DNA of 64,000 nucleotides, taken from assembly GCA_052387695.1 (NCBI GenBank), contig JBQTIX010000008.1, positions 27,628 to 91,627 of the forward strand. The letters are read 5' to 3'. Source of the DNA: Panacagrimonas sp052387695. Its GTDB lineage: Bacteria; Pseudomonadota; Gammaproteobacteria; Nevskiales; Nevskiaceae. This document shows, piece by piece, positions 1 to 9,035 of the stretch. Each line of letters starts with the position of its first letter. Positions within the stretch are counted from its first letter, which is position 1. Under the pieces are notes generated by a model, which worked only from the letters and a program-made list of their open reading frames with translations, had not been told where the DNA came from and did not search any database. Made by a program: the position numbers and the translations under genes.

Positions 1-501
1 AAGGCCGGGCAGCACGCTGAGATCGAAGGCGGGGTCGTTGATCTTGGTCCGCGCTGCGCCCGCGCCACCGCCGATGTAGGGATGCACGTTGCCCGACTTG
101 TTGAAGTCGAGCCACAGGTTGAGCATCGCCGTCTGGGTTTCCTCTTCGCCTTCGACGACCGACGAGGGGCCGCGATTGGGGAACTCGATGTCGTCGAACT
201 TGTCCTCGCGATGGTCGAGGTTCAGTTCCATGCGCAGGCCGCTGCGGAAGGCATAGCCCGTGACCAGTCCGGCAACCCAGCCGGTGTCGAAGGTGTTCTT
301 GGCGAACTCGGAGCCGTCGTCGGGTCCGCCCAGCAACAGGTCGTAGTTGTAGATATCGAACGTCTGGTCTTCGGCGAAGTTTGCGCCGCCCTCCAGCCCC
401 AGGTACCAACCATCGCCCGCTTGCGCAGCGAGGGGCAGAAGGCCCGCGAGAACCAGCAGAGAGCCGCGCGTCCATCGAGTTACATCCATTTTCATTTTCA
501 T
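1..501 (-). CDS. Outer membrane beta-barrel protein, C-terminus cut by window edge
   Basis: The reading frame is open to base 1, so only the first 167 residues are visible. They begin with a basic N-terminus and a hydrophobic stretch ending in AQA before GDGWYLGLEGG, a typical Sec signal peptide followed by the first strand of a small barrel of the OmpA/OmpW type. Alternating aromatic and polar residues and glycine-rich turns (YIGGGAGAA near the cut) fit an outer-membrane barrel. Three in-frame ATGs lie within 15 bases (MKMKM); AAGGAA sits just upstream of the first. The ligand or role cannot be inferred. Class is fairly sure, exact family is not. Confidence 0.7.
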   Translation of the reverse strand, partial: MKMKMDVTRWTRGSLLVLAGLLPLAAQAGDGWYLGLEGGANFAEDQTFDIYNYDLLLGGPDDGSEFAKNTFDTGWVAGLVTGYAFRSGLRMELNLDHREDKFDDIEFPNRGPSSVVEGEEETQTAMLNLWLDFNKSGNVHPYIGGGAGAARTKINDPAFDLSVLPGL

Positions 502-801
502 CCCATTCCTTAGCCGATTGAGCGGGGGAACAGGACCGACGGCAGCCCCTTTTCCCTGCTGGCCCCGTCTCCTTGCTGCAATCTTATTCAACACCCGTTG
601 GGATGAGCCTATTCGAACGCGAGCGCGGGCTCTGTGCGCTATCGCACCCATGCCGCGCGGCTCCCCGCAATACCCGTGCTGTGGGACGCTGCATTCGCCT
701 GAAGAAAGGTCTTCGTGGCAAGCCGCTATAGTCACTGCGCGGCGTCGCAGGCCGCGCAAACGCTCCTGGACGGGTGGGCTGAGCACAGGATGTTGATCGA
801 A

Positions 802-830
802 TTGCACCGTCAGGGGCGATCCCCTAGACT
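802..830 (+). promoter_or_regulatory. Predicted sigma-70 promoter of the rpsF operon, in a 431-base gap
   Basis: TTGCAC (802-807) and TAGACT (825-830) are separated by exactly 17 bases, giving a start near 837 and a leader of about 95 bases before rpsF. The rest of the 502-932 gap shows no convincing gene. The leader could carry an S6:S18-binding autoregulatory hairpin, known upstream of many rpsF genes, but I could not fold it with certainty. Confidence 0.55.
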
Positions 831-932
831 TCGCGCCCTTCGCGGCGCCTGGTCGTCGTGAAGACCCTGTCCCACCGAGTGCAATCCGGGGGACTCACGC
901 GGGTCGACAGGCCCGTATCCACAGGAGTTTGC

Positions 933-1343
933 ATGCGTCATTACGAAATTGTGGTCATGGTGCACCCGGACCAGAGTGATCAGGTTCCAGCCATGATCGA
1001 GCGGTACAAGGCCATGGTCGAAGTCGACGGCGGCAAGATTCACCGCCTGGAAGACTGGGGTCGGCGCCAGCTGGCCTACGCCATCGCCAAGCTGCACAAG
1101 GCCCACTACGTGCTGATGAACGTGGAGTGCACTGACAAGGCCCTGGGCGAACTCGAGAACGCCTTCCGCTTCAACGATGCCGTGATCCGCAAGCTGGTGA
1201 TGCGTACCGAAGTCGCGCAGACGGCGCAATCGCCTTTGTTCAAGGTGCCTGAGGAAGACAAGAAGCCCGAGTACAAGCAGCGCCAGCAGGCGGAACTCGC
1301 CGCTGCGGACGCCGCCGCCGGCATCACCGAGGAGGCCGAATAA
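933..1343 (+). CDS. rpsF: 30S ribosomal protein S6
   Basis: This 136-residue protein opens with MRHYEIVVMVHPDQ, the S6 N-terminus, and contains the conserved W-GRRQLAY-I segment. S6 binds 16S rRNA together with S18 in the small-subunit platform. The charged tail (EEDKKPEY...EEAE) is typical of proteobacterial S6. AGGAG at 923-927 sets the start at 933; the longer upstream frame is leader sequence. Its TAA overlaps the rpsR ATG by one base (TAATG), so the S6/S18 pair is probably translationally coupled. Confidence 0.97.
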   Translation: MRHYEIVVMVHPDQSDQVPAMIERYKAMVEVDGGKIHRLEDWGRRQLAYAIAKLHKAHYVLMNVECTDKALGELENAFRFNDAVIRKLVMRTEVAQTAQSPLFKVPEEDKKPEYKQRQQAELAAADAAAGITEEAE

Positions 1344-1570
1344 TGTCCCGCATGTTCCGTCGCAAGAAGTCCTGCAAGTTCACTTCCGAGGGCGCCACCA
1401 GTATCGACTACAAGGATCTGGCCACGCTCAAGCAATACATTGGCGAGAACGGCAAGATCGTTCCCGCCAGAGTCACCGGCACCAAGACGCGTTTCCAGCG
1501 CCAGCTCTCAGTAACCATCAAGCAGGCGCGCTTCCTGGCCCTGCTGCCGTACACCGACAAGCACGAGTAA
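1343..1570 (+). CDS. rpsR: 30S ribosomal protein S18
   Basis: This 75-residue basic protein has the S18 hallmarks: CKFT near the N-terminus, IDYKD, and the tract ending in RARFLALLPY-like residues (QARFLALLPY). It partners with S6 on 16S rRNA. The length is normal. It sits between rpsF (one-base overlap) and rplI (15-base gap) in the conserved rpsF-rpsR-rplI order; priB is absent between rpsF and rpsR, unlike in enterobacteria. Confidence 0.97.
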   Translation: MSRMFRRKKSCKFTSEGATSIDYKDLATLKQYIGENGKIVPARVTGTKTRFQRQLSVTIKQARFLALLPYTDKHE

Positions 1571-1585
1571 TCAGGAGAGCCCCGC

Positions 1586-2047
1586 ATGCAAGTGATTCTC
1601 CTGGAACGAGTCAAGAACCTCGGCGATCTCGGCGATACCGTCAAGGTCAAATCCGGTTACGGCCGCAACTTCCTGATGCCGCAGGGCAAGGCGCTGCCGG
1701 CGACGGATCCCAACCGCAAGGTGTTCGAGGCACGCAAGGCTGAACTGGTACGCAAGCACCAGGACTCGCTCAACGGCGCCAAGATCCGCGCCGAAAAAAT
1801 TGCCGGCCTCACGCTCAAGCTCAAGGCGCTGGCGTCGGAGGAAGGCAAGCTGTACGGCTCGGTCGGTCCGGCCGAGATCGTGGCCGCCGCCAAGACCGCC
1901 GGCGTCGAGATCCACAAAGCCGAGGTCGACATGGTCACCGGCCCGATCCGCGCCACTGGAAGTTTCACCGTCGCGGTCCGCTTCCATTCGGAAGTCGAGA
2001 CCAGCATCACGGTGGTGGTCGAGGAACAGAAGGGCGGCACGTCGTAA
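1586..2047 (+). CDS. rplI: 50S ribosomal protein L9
   Basis: MQVILLERVKNLGDLGDTVKVKSGYGRNFLMP is the L9 N-terminal domain that binds 23S rRNA; a central helix follows, and then the C-terminal domain (residues about 75-150). The total of 153 residues is normal. GGAGAG about 10 bases upstream serves as ribosome binding site. It is the last gene of the ribosomal unit and is followed by a strong intrinsic terminator. Confidence 0.97.
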   Translation: MQVILLERVKNLGDLGDTVKVKSGYGRNFLMPQGKALPATDPNRKVFEARKAELVRKHQDSLNGAKIRAEKIAGLTLKLKALASEEGKLYGSVGPAEIVAAAKTAGVEIHKAEVDMVTGPIRATGSFTVAVRFHSEVETSITVVVEEQKGGTS

Positions 2048-2064
2048 GGGCATTGCAGTCGCTC

Positions 2065-2094
2065 AAAAGGCCCACTCCGGTGGGCCTTTTTTTT
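2065..2094 (+). terminator. Intrinsic terminator after rplI
   Basis: AAAAGGCCCA (2065-2074) and TGGGCCTTTT (2081-2090) form a perfect 10-bp stem around a short loop; the right arm runs into a tract of eight T residues. It lies 17 bases after the rplI stop and ends the rpsF-rpsR-rplI unit. Confidence 0.9.
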
Positions 2095-2459
2095 GACCGA
2101 CACGCGTAAACGAGGCAGGCCGGACCTCCCGCCTCTCACCGGTGAGGCAGGCCCAAAGCAAGCCGTAGCCTCCCGGTCTGCAAGTGTTCGAGCCCGCATG
2201 CGATGTCTGGCCCGTCGGGAGGACTCGACGAATTCCGAATCCGCTTGCGTGGCACAAGAACATTGAAACGGCCCCAGGCGTCTCGCCAGGCCGGGGTAAG
2301 GTTCTTCGTTGCCGCGAGTGGGGTGATTTCTGCGTCCGATTCCGAAGCCTACGACAGACGCACAGCGCGCTCACATCAATTGCACAGACTTGTCCCCCGG
2401 GCGTCGCGATCGGCGGCGGTAAACTCGCGGCCCTTCCACCCCGTCTTCCCAGAGGCTTT
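2095..2459. other. Intergenic region between rplI terminator and dnaB
   Basis: About 365 bases without a supported gene. Long frames crossing it are upstream extensions or shadows of dnaB and lack family similarity before residue MAQIRS. The dnaB promoter must lie here, but no hexamer pair with good spacing stood out. Confidence 0.5.
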
Positions 2460-3824
2460 ATGGCCCAGATCCGGTCGCTCGCGACGCCGACCCGCCAGGC
2501 GCCGTATTCCGTCGAAGCCGAGCAGTCTGTGCTCGGCGGCCTGCTGCTCGACAACCGCGCCTGGAACGACATCGCCGACCGCCTGGCCGAGAAGGATTTC
2601 TACCGCGCCGATCACCAGCTCATCTGGCGCGGCATCTCGGACCTGATCGGCGCAGGCCGGCCCTGCGATTTCGTCACCCTCACCGAGCATCTGCGAGCGC
2701 GCAACCAGCTCGACGAGGCGGGTGGGCTGTCCTACCTGGGTTCGCTGGCCAACGACACGCCCAGCGCCGCCAATGTCGGCGCTTACGCCGAGCTGGTGCG
2801 CGAGCGTTCGGTTCTGCGCAGCCTGGTCGCAGCCGGCGGCGACATCGCCGAACTGGGCTACCGGCCGGAGGGCCGCGAAGTGCCCGAGCTGATCGATCAC
2901 GCCGAGCAGAAGGTGTTTGCGATCCGCGAACGTGGCGCGCGCGCGCGCAGCGACTACTTCAAGATGCCGGCGGTCCTCGACCAGGTGTTCAACCGCATCG
3001 ACGAGGTGCGGCGCAACCCGGGCGGATCAGCCGGACTGCCGACCGGTTTCGCCGAATTCGACAACAAGACCACCGGCCTGGGCGCCGGCGACCTGATGAT
3101 CCTGGCGGCGCGACCCTCGATGGGCAAGACCACCCTGGCGATCAACATCGCCGAACACGTCGCCTTCGACCGCAAGGAAGCGGTGGCGGTGTTCAGCATG
3201 GAAATGAGCGCCGAGCAGCTCGGCTTTCGCGTCATCTCCTCGCGCAGCGGCATCCCCATGCAGCGCCTGCGCAGCGGCCAGTTGAACGACCAGGAAATGG
3301 ACCAGCTCACCTGGACCATCGGCCGGCTGCGCGAGGCGCCGCTGTTCATCGACGAGACCGGCGGCCTGTCGCCGATGGACCTGCGCGCCAAGGCGCGGCG
3401 CCTGGCGATGCGCGAAAACATCAAGCTGCTGATCGTGGATTACATCCAGCTCATGCACGTGCCGGGGAAAGGCGACAATCGCGTACAGGAGATCAGCGAA
3501 ATATCGCGCCAATTGAAGTCCCTGGCCAAGGAACTGGCGATTCCCATCATCGCGCTGTCGCAGCTCAACCGCGGTGTGGAGAGCCGAGACAACAAGCGCC
3601 CGCGCATGTCGGATCTGCGCGAGTCCGGCGGTATCGAGCAGGACGCCGACCTGGTGGTGTTCATCTACCGCGACTGGGTCTACGACAAGAGCAAGGACGA
3701 GCGCGAGGCCGAGATCATCATCGCCAAGCAGCGCAACGGTCCGCTGGCAACGGTCAACCTCCAGTTCATCGGAGCCAATACCAAGTTCGAGAACCCGATG
3801 GGCGGAGCGGGATACCGGGAATGA
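2460..3824 (+). CDS. dnaB: Replicative DNA helicase DnaB
   Basis: The 454-residue product has the DnaB N-terminal domain (SVEAEQSVLGGLLLDN, residues about 17-120) and the RecA-like C-terminal helicase domain with Walker A RPSMGKTT near residue 220 and the Walker B-type segment LLIVDYIQLM. It is the hexameric ring helicase that unwinds DNA at the replication fork. I placed the start at MAQIRS because upstream residues show no DnaB similarity and AGAGG lies just before it. The stop overlaps the alr start as ATGA. No intein is present. Confidence 0.97.
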   Translation: MAQIRSLATPTRQAPYSVEAEQSVLGGLLLDNRAWNDIADRLAEKDFYRADHQLIWRGISDLIGAGRPCDFVTLTEHLRARNQLDEAGGLSYLGSLANDTPSAANVGAYAELVRERSVLRSLVAAGGDIAELGYRPEGREVPELIDHAEQKVFAIRERGARARSDYFKMPAVLDQVFNRIDEVRRNPGGSAGLPTGFAEFDNKTTGLGAGDLMILAARPSMGKTTLAINIAEHVAFDRKEAVAVFSMEMSAEQLGFRVISSRSGIPMQRLRSGQLNDQEMDQLTWTIGRLREAPLFIDETGGLSPMDLRAKARRLAMRENIKLLIVDYIQLMHVPGKGDNRVQEISEISRQLKSLAKELAIPIIALSQLNRGVESRDNKRPRMSDLRESGGIEQDADLVVFIYRDWVYDKSKDEREAEIIIAKQRNGPLATVNLQFIGANTKFENPMGGAGYRE

Positions 3825-4912
3825 TCCCGCGCGTCACCGCAACGGTGGATTTATCCGCGATCCGCCACAACCTCGCGCAGGTGCGCCGGTTGGCGCCAGC
3901 GTCGCGGGTGATGGCGGCGGTCAAGGCCGATGCTTACGGACATGGTGCGGTGCCCGTTGCGCGGGCGCTGGAGTCGGCGCAGGTCGATGCGCTCGCGGTC
4001 GCTTGCATGGAAGAGGCGCAGGTGCTGCTGGAGGCACATATCCGCGCGCCGATCGCCGTGCTCGAAGGCGTGATCTCCGGCGAGGAAGCGGCACTCGCGG
4101 CCTACGAGGGCCTGCAGGTGGTGGTGCACGACTTCTGGCAGGTGGACCTGCTGGAGGCGATGCCGGGGCAATCCAATGTCGCGGTCTGGTTCAAGCTCGA
4201 CAGCGGCATGCACCGGCTCGGGTTTCCGCTCGACGCGGTTCCCCGTCTGAGCGAGGTGCTGAAGCGTCATCCGAACTGGCGGTTCCAGGGCTGGATGACA
4301 CACCTGGCGCGCGCCGACGAACCCGACTCGCCCGCAACCCCGTGCCAGATTTCGGATTTTGACGGCGCTCTGGACGGTGTCGCGGGTGCCCGCTCGATCG
4401 CCAATTCCGCGGGACTGCTCGGCTGGCCCGGCGCTCATCGGGACTGGGTTCGGCCGGGCCTGGCGCTGTACGGCGCCAGTCCGCTGCCCGGCCATGTCGG
4501 CGCCGATCATGGACTCCGGCCGGCCCTGACGCTGGAGAGCCGCCTGATCGCGATCCGCGAGTACGCCGCTGCCAGCCCGATCGGCTACGGCGGGGCTTAT
4601 ATCTGCCCGGAGCGGATGCCGATCGGCGTGGTCGCGGTGGGCTACGCCGATGGCCTGCCGCGCAGCCTGCCCAACGGCACGCCGGTCATCGTGCGTGGTC
4701 GTCGCGTGCCGCTCGCCGGGCGGGTATCGATGGACATGATCACGGTGGACCTGCGCGCGATCCCGGATGCGCGGGTCGGCGATCCGGTGCAGATCTGGGG
4801 CGCTGGTCTGCCGGTGGAGGAAGTCGCCGGACACGCTGGCACGCTGGCTTACGAACTGTTCTGCGGCCTGACCAATCGCGTGCGTTTCAGGTATCGCGGC
4901 GAGCAACGCTAG
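3821..4912 (+). CDS. alr: Alanine racemase
   Basis: A PLP enzyme converting L- to D-alanine for peptidoglycan. The PLP lysine lies in AVKADAYGHG (Lys35); the second catalytic tyrosine region is IGYGGAY near residue 254, and RVSMDMITVD is the conserved C-terminal segment. Its 363 residues are normal length. Start by ATGA overlap with dnaB; the dnaB-alr pair is common in gammaproteobacteria and implies co-transcription. Confidence 0.96.
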   Translation: MIPRVTATVDLSAIRHNLAQVRRLAPASRVMAAVKADAYGHGAVPVARALESAQVDALAVACMEEAQVLLEAHIRAPIAVLEGVISGEEAALAAYEGLQVVVHDFWQVDLLEAMPGQSNVAVWFKLDSGMHRLGFPLDAVPRLSEVLKRHPNWRFQGWMTHLARADEPDSPATPCQISDFDGALDGVAGARSIANSAGLLGWPGAHRDWVRPGLALYGASPLPGHVGADHGLRPALTLESRLIAIREYAAASPIGYGGAYICPERMPIGVVAVGYADGLPRSLPNGTPVIVRGRRVPLAGRVSMDMITVDLRAIPDARVGDPVQIWGAGLPVEEVAGHAGTLAYELFCGLTNRVRFRYRGEQR

Positions 4913-5097
4913 CCAGGATTTCTCGCCACCTCTTTGGTAGAGGGGCGCTGATGGCGGGATTGAAGGTTGATCGCTCGGGTTCGTAGGGCCGGCTTAACGC
5001 GTCGCCGCGGCCAGGGCGTGGAAGCAGGCGCTCCTGCGTGAATCCAATCGCAACGGCACTCCGCGACCAATCCAAACCGCAGCCCACCGACGATTGT

Positions 5098-6264
5098 TTA
5101 CGATCGCGACTGGTACGTCATGGTCTCGACCTCGCTGAACAAGCTCACGACCTTGGCATCGAAGAACGGCAGGATCTGGGTTGAAATCACGCCGGTGATT
5201 TTTTTGACCGGGTCGATCCAGTAGTAGCTGTTGGCGAGGCCGGCCCAGGACAGGCTGCCGGCCGAGCGGCCTTCCGGTGTCTGTCGGGTGTTGATCATGA
5301 AGCTCAGGCCCCACTTGCAAGGGATGCCAGGCCAGAAGTCCGCAGCGTTCGAGAAGGGTGGCGCGGCGGGCAGCGGCGTGACCTCCAGTGCGCCCATCTG
5401 GTTCTGCGACATGGTCGCGACGGTTTGGGCTTCCAGTACGCGCGTGCCGTCGAGAGCGCCGCCGCCGAGGATCATGCGGGTGAAGCGCAGGTAATCCGGT
5501 ACCGGCCCGTACAGCGCGTGACCGCCCATATCCAGCGGCGCGTTCTGGTCGATTTCGAACGGGTAGGGCACCAGCGTGCCGTCCGGGAGACGCGCATGGA
5601 CGCCGGCCAGCTTCTCGCGCTGCTGCGCAGTGAGGCGGAACCCGGTGTGGGTCATGCCCAGCGGGCCGAACAAATGGTCGCGCATGAAGTCTCCCAGGCG
5701 CTGGCCGCTCACCTCCTCGACCATGCGACCGGCCCAGTCGATGCCGGGGCTGTAGTCCCAGCGGGTATCGGGGTCCCACAGCAGCGGGCGGTCCAGCGTG
5801 GCCTGCGTGCCACTGAGAATATTGCCGGCACCGCGGCTCTCCAGTTCGCGCGCGGGATCTGCGTTCCAGATCTCGTAGCTGAAGCCGGCGCTGTGCGTGA
5901 GCAGATTGCGCAGGGTCACCGTGCCGCGGGCGGGCCGCAGCCGGGGCTTTCCCGCGGCGTCGAAGCCTTCCAGCACCTGCATGTTGCCCAGCTGCGGACA
6001 GACTTTGGCCGCCGGTGCGTCCAGTGACAGTTTGCCGCGTTCGACCAATTGCATCGCCGCAGCGCCGGTCACGGCCTTGGTCATGGATGCGAACCAGGTC
6101 ACGGTATCGACGGTCATCGCGGCGGGTTGGGCGAGCGAGCGCCTGCCGGAGGCGCCTTCGTAGAGGACGCCCTTGTCGTCGGCGATACAGAGGATGACGC
6201 CCGGGATGTCGCCTGAGCCGGTTGCGCGGGCGAGGCTTGCGTCCAGCTTGTTCTGTAGATTCAC
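5098..6264 (-). CDS. Serine hydrolase of the beta-lactamase / EstB family
   Basis: Residues 60-63 form the S-x-x-K catalytic motif (SMTK) within FASMTKAV; YSPGID near residue 170 supplies the tyrosine of the second motif, and LLTHSAGF is typical of class C-like esterases. A C-terminal GSLSWAG segment replaces the KTG triad, as in many EstB-type esterases, so it is more likely an esterase or peptidase than a true beta-lactamase. There is no obvious signal peptide. I chose the GTG at 6264, which has GAGGAG six bases upstream, rather than the longer frame. The substrate is unknown. Confidence 0.85.
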   Translation of the reverse strand: MNLQNKLDASLARATGSGDIPGVILCIADDKGVLYEGASGRRSLAQPAAMTVDTVTWFASMTKAVTGAAAMQLVERGKLSLDAPAAKVCPQLGNMQVLEGFDAAGKPRLRPARGTVTLRNLLTHSAGFSYEIWNADPARELESRGAGNILSGTQATLDRPLLWDPDTRWDYSPGIDWAGRMVEEVSGQRLGDFMRDHLFGPLGMTHTGFRLTAQQREKLAGVHARLPDGTLVPYPFEIDQNAPLDMGGHALYGPVPDYLRFTRMILGGGALDGTRVLEAQTVATMSQNQMGALEVTPLPAAPPFSNAADFWPGIPCKWGLSFMINTRQTPEGRSAGSLSWAGLANSYYWIDPVKKITGVISTQILPFFDAKVVSLFSEVETMTYQSRS

Positions 6265-6383
6265 GTCGTTCTCCTCAACGGGTTTTGCGTTCCGCCGGTT
6301 GGCGGTCAAGGTTGAGGCAAGATCCTTTGCCGGGCTCGGGATGACAACTGAGGGTGACCCCTTAGTGAAAGTGAAGCCCTCTG

Positions 6384-6490
6384 GTAGGTTGGTTCAAGCC
6401 GGAGACGGAACCGACAGGCTGCCAGTGGGCGACGGGCGCCGTCGGGTCCGCCCGCGAAAACCACGCGGGCTTGACCCGACCTACACCCGA
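6384..6490. repeat. Paired-hairpin dispersed repeat, copy A
   Basis: Two adjacent imperfect palindromes framed by GTAGGT and ACCTAC. The first is GGTTCAAGCC...GGAACCGAC; the second is GGGTCCGCCCGCG...CGCGGGCTTGACCCGAC. Three related copies occur in the window (8843, 23891, 63731). This copy has the same orientation as the one at 63731 and is inverted relative to the other two. It lies between the serine hydrolase and the response regulator. Confidence 0.8.
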
Positions 6491-6524
6491 GCCTTGCAGA
6501 GGTTCCACAGGCCGTGTCCGCCAG

Positions 6525-7145
6525 CTATTGCTCCTTGCGCGGCGCCGCCGCGCGAAAGCGGCTTGCCAGTTCGCGCGCCGTGCCGACCTCCAGCTTGCGC
6601 AGGATGTTGGCGCGATGCACGTCCACGGTCTTGGGGCTGATCTCCAGCTCACGACCGATCTCCTTGCTGCTGCGTCCGGCGAGCGTGTGTTCCATCACTT
6701 CGCGCTCGCGGGCGGACAGGCGCGCGAGGCTCCGGTCGTCGTCGCGCCGCTTGAGCCAGTCCGCGTGTCGCTCCTCGGCGGAGCGGGTTGCGCGGTTGAT
6801 GCATTCCAGGAACTGCTGCGGATTGAAGGGTTTCAACAGGAAATCCAGCGCACCCAGTTTCATCGCGCGCACCGCGCTGGGCACGTCACCATGGGCCGAC
6901 AGGAAGATGATCGGCACGTCCGGCCGGAGCGGTGTCACTTTCTCCATCAACTCGATGCCGGAGAGGCCGGGCATGCGCAGATCGAGCACCGCGCAGGCGG
7001 GGCCGGGATAGCTGAACAACTCGGCGAGAAAGGTTTCGGCGAGGTTGTAGGCGGTGGACGGGAGGTTCACCGATTCCAGCAGCCAGGACAGGCCGCGGGT
7101 GACGTCGGCCTCGTCATCGACCAGGAAGATGCGGACCCCGGCCAT
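6525..7145 (-). CDS. FixJ-like response regulator (receiver + LuxR-type HTH)
   Basis: The receiver domain spans residues 1-120, with acidic pocket D10/D11, phosphoacceptor D55 (LDLRMPG), S83 and K105 (FLLKPF). A LuxR/FixJ HTH follows (LSAREREVMEHTLAGRSSKEIGRELEISPKTVDVHRANILRKL, summarised here as residues about 142-190). The ATG overlaps the sensor kinase stop (TGATG), so the two are co-translated and should form a cognate pair. The longer upstream frame lies inside the kinase gene. Target genes are unknown; the flanking acyl-CoA ligase and serine hydrolase are candidates by position only. Confidence 0.92.
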   Translation of the reverse strand: MAGVRIFLVDDEADVTRGLSWLLESVNLPSTAYNLAETFLAELFSYPGPACAVLDLRMPGLSGIELMEKVTPLRPDVPIIFLSAHGDVPSAVRAMKLGALDFLLKPFNPQQFLECINRATRSAEERHADWLKRRDDDRSLARLSAREREVMEHTLAGRSSKEIGRELEISPKTVDVHRANILRKLEVGTARELASRFRAAAPRKEQ

Positions 7146-8785
7146 CAGTCCCCGCGCCTCGCGATCGGCAGGGTGAAGCGAAAAGCCGCCCCGCGCTTGC
7201 GTCGATGATCGAGTGTGAGCTGGCCGCCGTGCGATTCGACGATGGTCCGGCACATCATCAGACCCATGCCCAGACCGCCTTTCTTGGTCGTCATGTAGGG
7301 TTGGAAGATCGACTCGCGGAGGGTTTCGGGGACTCCCGGGCCGTTGTCGGAAACCGAGACACGGACCTGGGCGCGGCCGTGCCGCGCGACGGCGATGTCG
7401 ATCCAGGGCACCGTCCCCGACATGCCGCGCATCGCATCGATGGCGTTGACGATGAGATTGACCAGCACCTGTTGCAGTTCGACCCGGGTGCCGTGCAGTC
7501 GTGGCAGGTCGTCGGCGATGTCGAGGCGCACGACCACAGCCGCTTCCCGCAACTGGATCTGCAACAGTTCGAGCGTCGCGTGCACCAACGCAGCGAGATC
7601 GATCTGTTCATCCTCGGGCTTGTGCCGGGCGATGAAGGCCCGCACGTTGCGGATCACGTCGCCGGCCTGTTGCAGATGCTGCTGAATGCGATTCAGCGCC
7701 TCCTGTGCATCCGGCCGCTGCTGGAGTTCGGGGCCCAGGCGATGCTCGATTCCGGCGGCGTAACTCAGGCAGGCGTTGAGCGGCTGGCCCAGCTCGTGGG
7801 CGAGTGCGGAGGCGAACTGGCCCATCATCGACAGGCGCGTGGCGTGCGCAAGCTGTTGCTGCTGGGCGTGTTCGCGTGCCCGCGCCCGGCGCTGCTCGCT
7901 GCGATCGAAAAACACCACCGCGCTGCCCAGCCCGCGCACCGGCACGCGCACGCCGACGATATCGAACCACAGGGTCCTGCCGTCGTGCGCGGTCCAGCGC
8001 ACGGTCAGGTGCTCGGCGCGCCGGCAGTCTCCCGGTGAACACTGACGGACCAGATCGAGGACGCTCAGCGTGGTGCCGTCGCGCAACAGGGTGCAACGCG
8101 ACTCGCGCGCAAGCGCGGCAAAGGCGTCGAGCCCCGGCGCGCCAAAAAAAGTCTGCATCGCCGGGTTGATCTCGACAATCTCGCCCGCGCTGTCGGTGAT
8201 GACGATGCCGAGCGGGATGTTGCGGATCAGAACCCGGTATTTCTCGCGGCTCTCGATCATCGCGCGTTCAAAGCTGCGCCGACGCTCCACTTCCAGCTTG
8301 AGCGTCCCGTTGGTCTTCTGAAGGTTCAAGGTGCGGGCCCGCACCGTCTGTTCGAGCCGCTGGTTGGCGCGTGCGAGCTGGTCCTCGACCTCCTTCTTCG
8401 CGGTCATGTCCTGCACCACCCAGACCGACGGCGAATCCGGGTCGGTCGGGGTGATCTTGCGCCCCGCGATCAGGCACCACAGCAGCTGCCCGTCGCGCCG
8501 CACCAGCGGACGCTCGTGCACATAGCGGTTGGTACGCGGGAACGCGGCGACGATCCGGCCGACCTCGTCGTAGTCCTCCTGCCGCGCATAGACACCCCGC
8601 ACCGACCGTCCGACCAGCTCGCCCGGCCCATGGCCGAGTATCTCTTCCATGCGCTGGTTGACCCGGATGAAGCAGCGGTCCTGCATGAAGCAGATGCCGA
8701 CCAATGCGTTGTCGAACACCTGCTCGTAGATCAGGCGGTCGGTGTCGGCACTTGACTGTCGGGGCGGGGCTTCAAGCAGGGCCAT
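7145..8785 (-). CDS. PAS-domain sensor histidine kinase (FixL/TodS-like)
   Basis: This 546-residue cytoplasmic kinase has no membrane segments. PAS domain 1 covers residues 20-130 (DNALVGICFMQDRCFIRVN), a coiled coil 131-175, PAS domain 2 180-295, HisKA with the phospho-acceptor His330 in ALAHELGQPLNA, and a HATPase domain to the C-terminus (NLIVNAID, DNGPGVP, GLGMGL). The H-E-L-x-Q-P-L box is that of FixL and TodS-type kinases. No haem-binding histidine could be assigned. I chose the ATG at 8785; the longer frame would translate repeat copy B and is not credible. It overlaps its regulator by one base. Confidence 0.9.
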   Translation of the reverse strand: MALLEAPPRQSSADTDRLIYEQVFDNALVGICFMQDRCFIRVNQRMEEILGHGPGELVGRSVRGVYARQEDYDEVGRIVAAFPRTNRYVHERPLVRRDGQLLWCLIAGRKITPTDPDSPSVWVVQDMTAKKEVEDQLARANQRLEQTVRARTLNLQKTNGTLKLEVERRRSFERAMIESREKYRVLIRNIPLGIVITDSAGEIVEINPAMQTFFGAPGLDAFAALARESRCTLLRDGTTLSVLDLVRQCSPGDCRRAEHLTVRWTAHDGRTLWFDIVGVRVPVRGLGSAVVFFDRSEQRRARAREHAQQQQLAHATRLSMMGQFASALAHELGQPLNACLSYAAGIEHRLGPELQQRPDAQEALNRIQQHLQQAGDVIRNVRAFIARHKPEDEQIDLAALVHATLELLQIQLREAAVVVRLDIADDLPRLHGTRVELQQVLVNLIVNAIDAMRGMSGTVPWIDIAVARHGRAQVRVSVSDNGPGVPETLRESIFQPYMTTKKGGLGMGLMMCRTIVESHGGQLTLDHRRKRGAAFRFTLPIARRGD

Positions 8786-8842
8786 CGGCGGATGGGACTT
8801 GGATTGGAGACGGGTCGGATCATAGCCCGGCCATTCTATGGC

Positions 8843-8947
8843 GCAGGTCGGGTCAAGCCCGCGCGCTTTTCGCGAGCGGACCCGATGCGCGCGCGTTGCC
8901 ACCACGGCGCGCAGCGTCGGTTCCGCCTCCGGCTGGAACCGACCGAC
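8843..8947. repeat. Paired-hairpin dispersed repeat, copy B
   Basis: AGGTCGGGTCAAGCCCGCG...CGGACCCGA followed by GTCGGTTCCGCC...GGAACCGAC. This is the inverse orientation of copies at 6384 and 63731. It occupies the divergent gap between the sensor kinase start and the acyl-CoA ligase start. Confidence 0.75.
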
Positions 8948-9035
8948 TTGCCGGGGCTTATTGGGATTCGCCCCACTGGTGAGGGACGGCAGCGCTTCGC
9001 ACCATGTCAACCTCCTGCAAGGAGTCTTCCCCTTC

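Noticed and set aside
2184..2459. 92-residue N-terminal extension of DnaB
   Set aside because: No DnaB-like sequence before MAQIRS and an AGAGG motif precedes that ATG; the extra frame is ordinary high-GC read-through.
5098..6264. Resistance-type beta-lactamase
   Set aside because: SxxK and Tyr are present, but the KTG motif is replaced by a W-x-G segment and there is no signal peptide; the EstB-like esterase group fits better.
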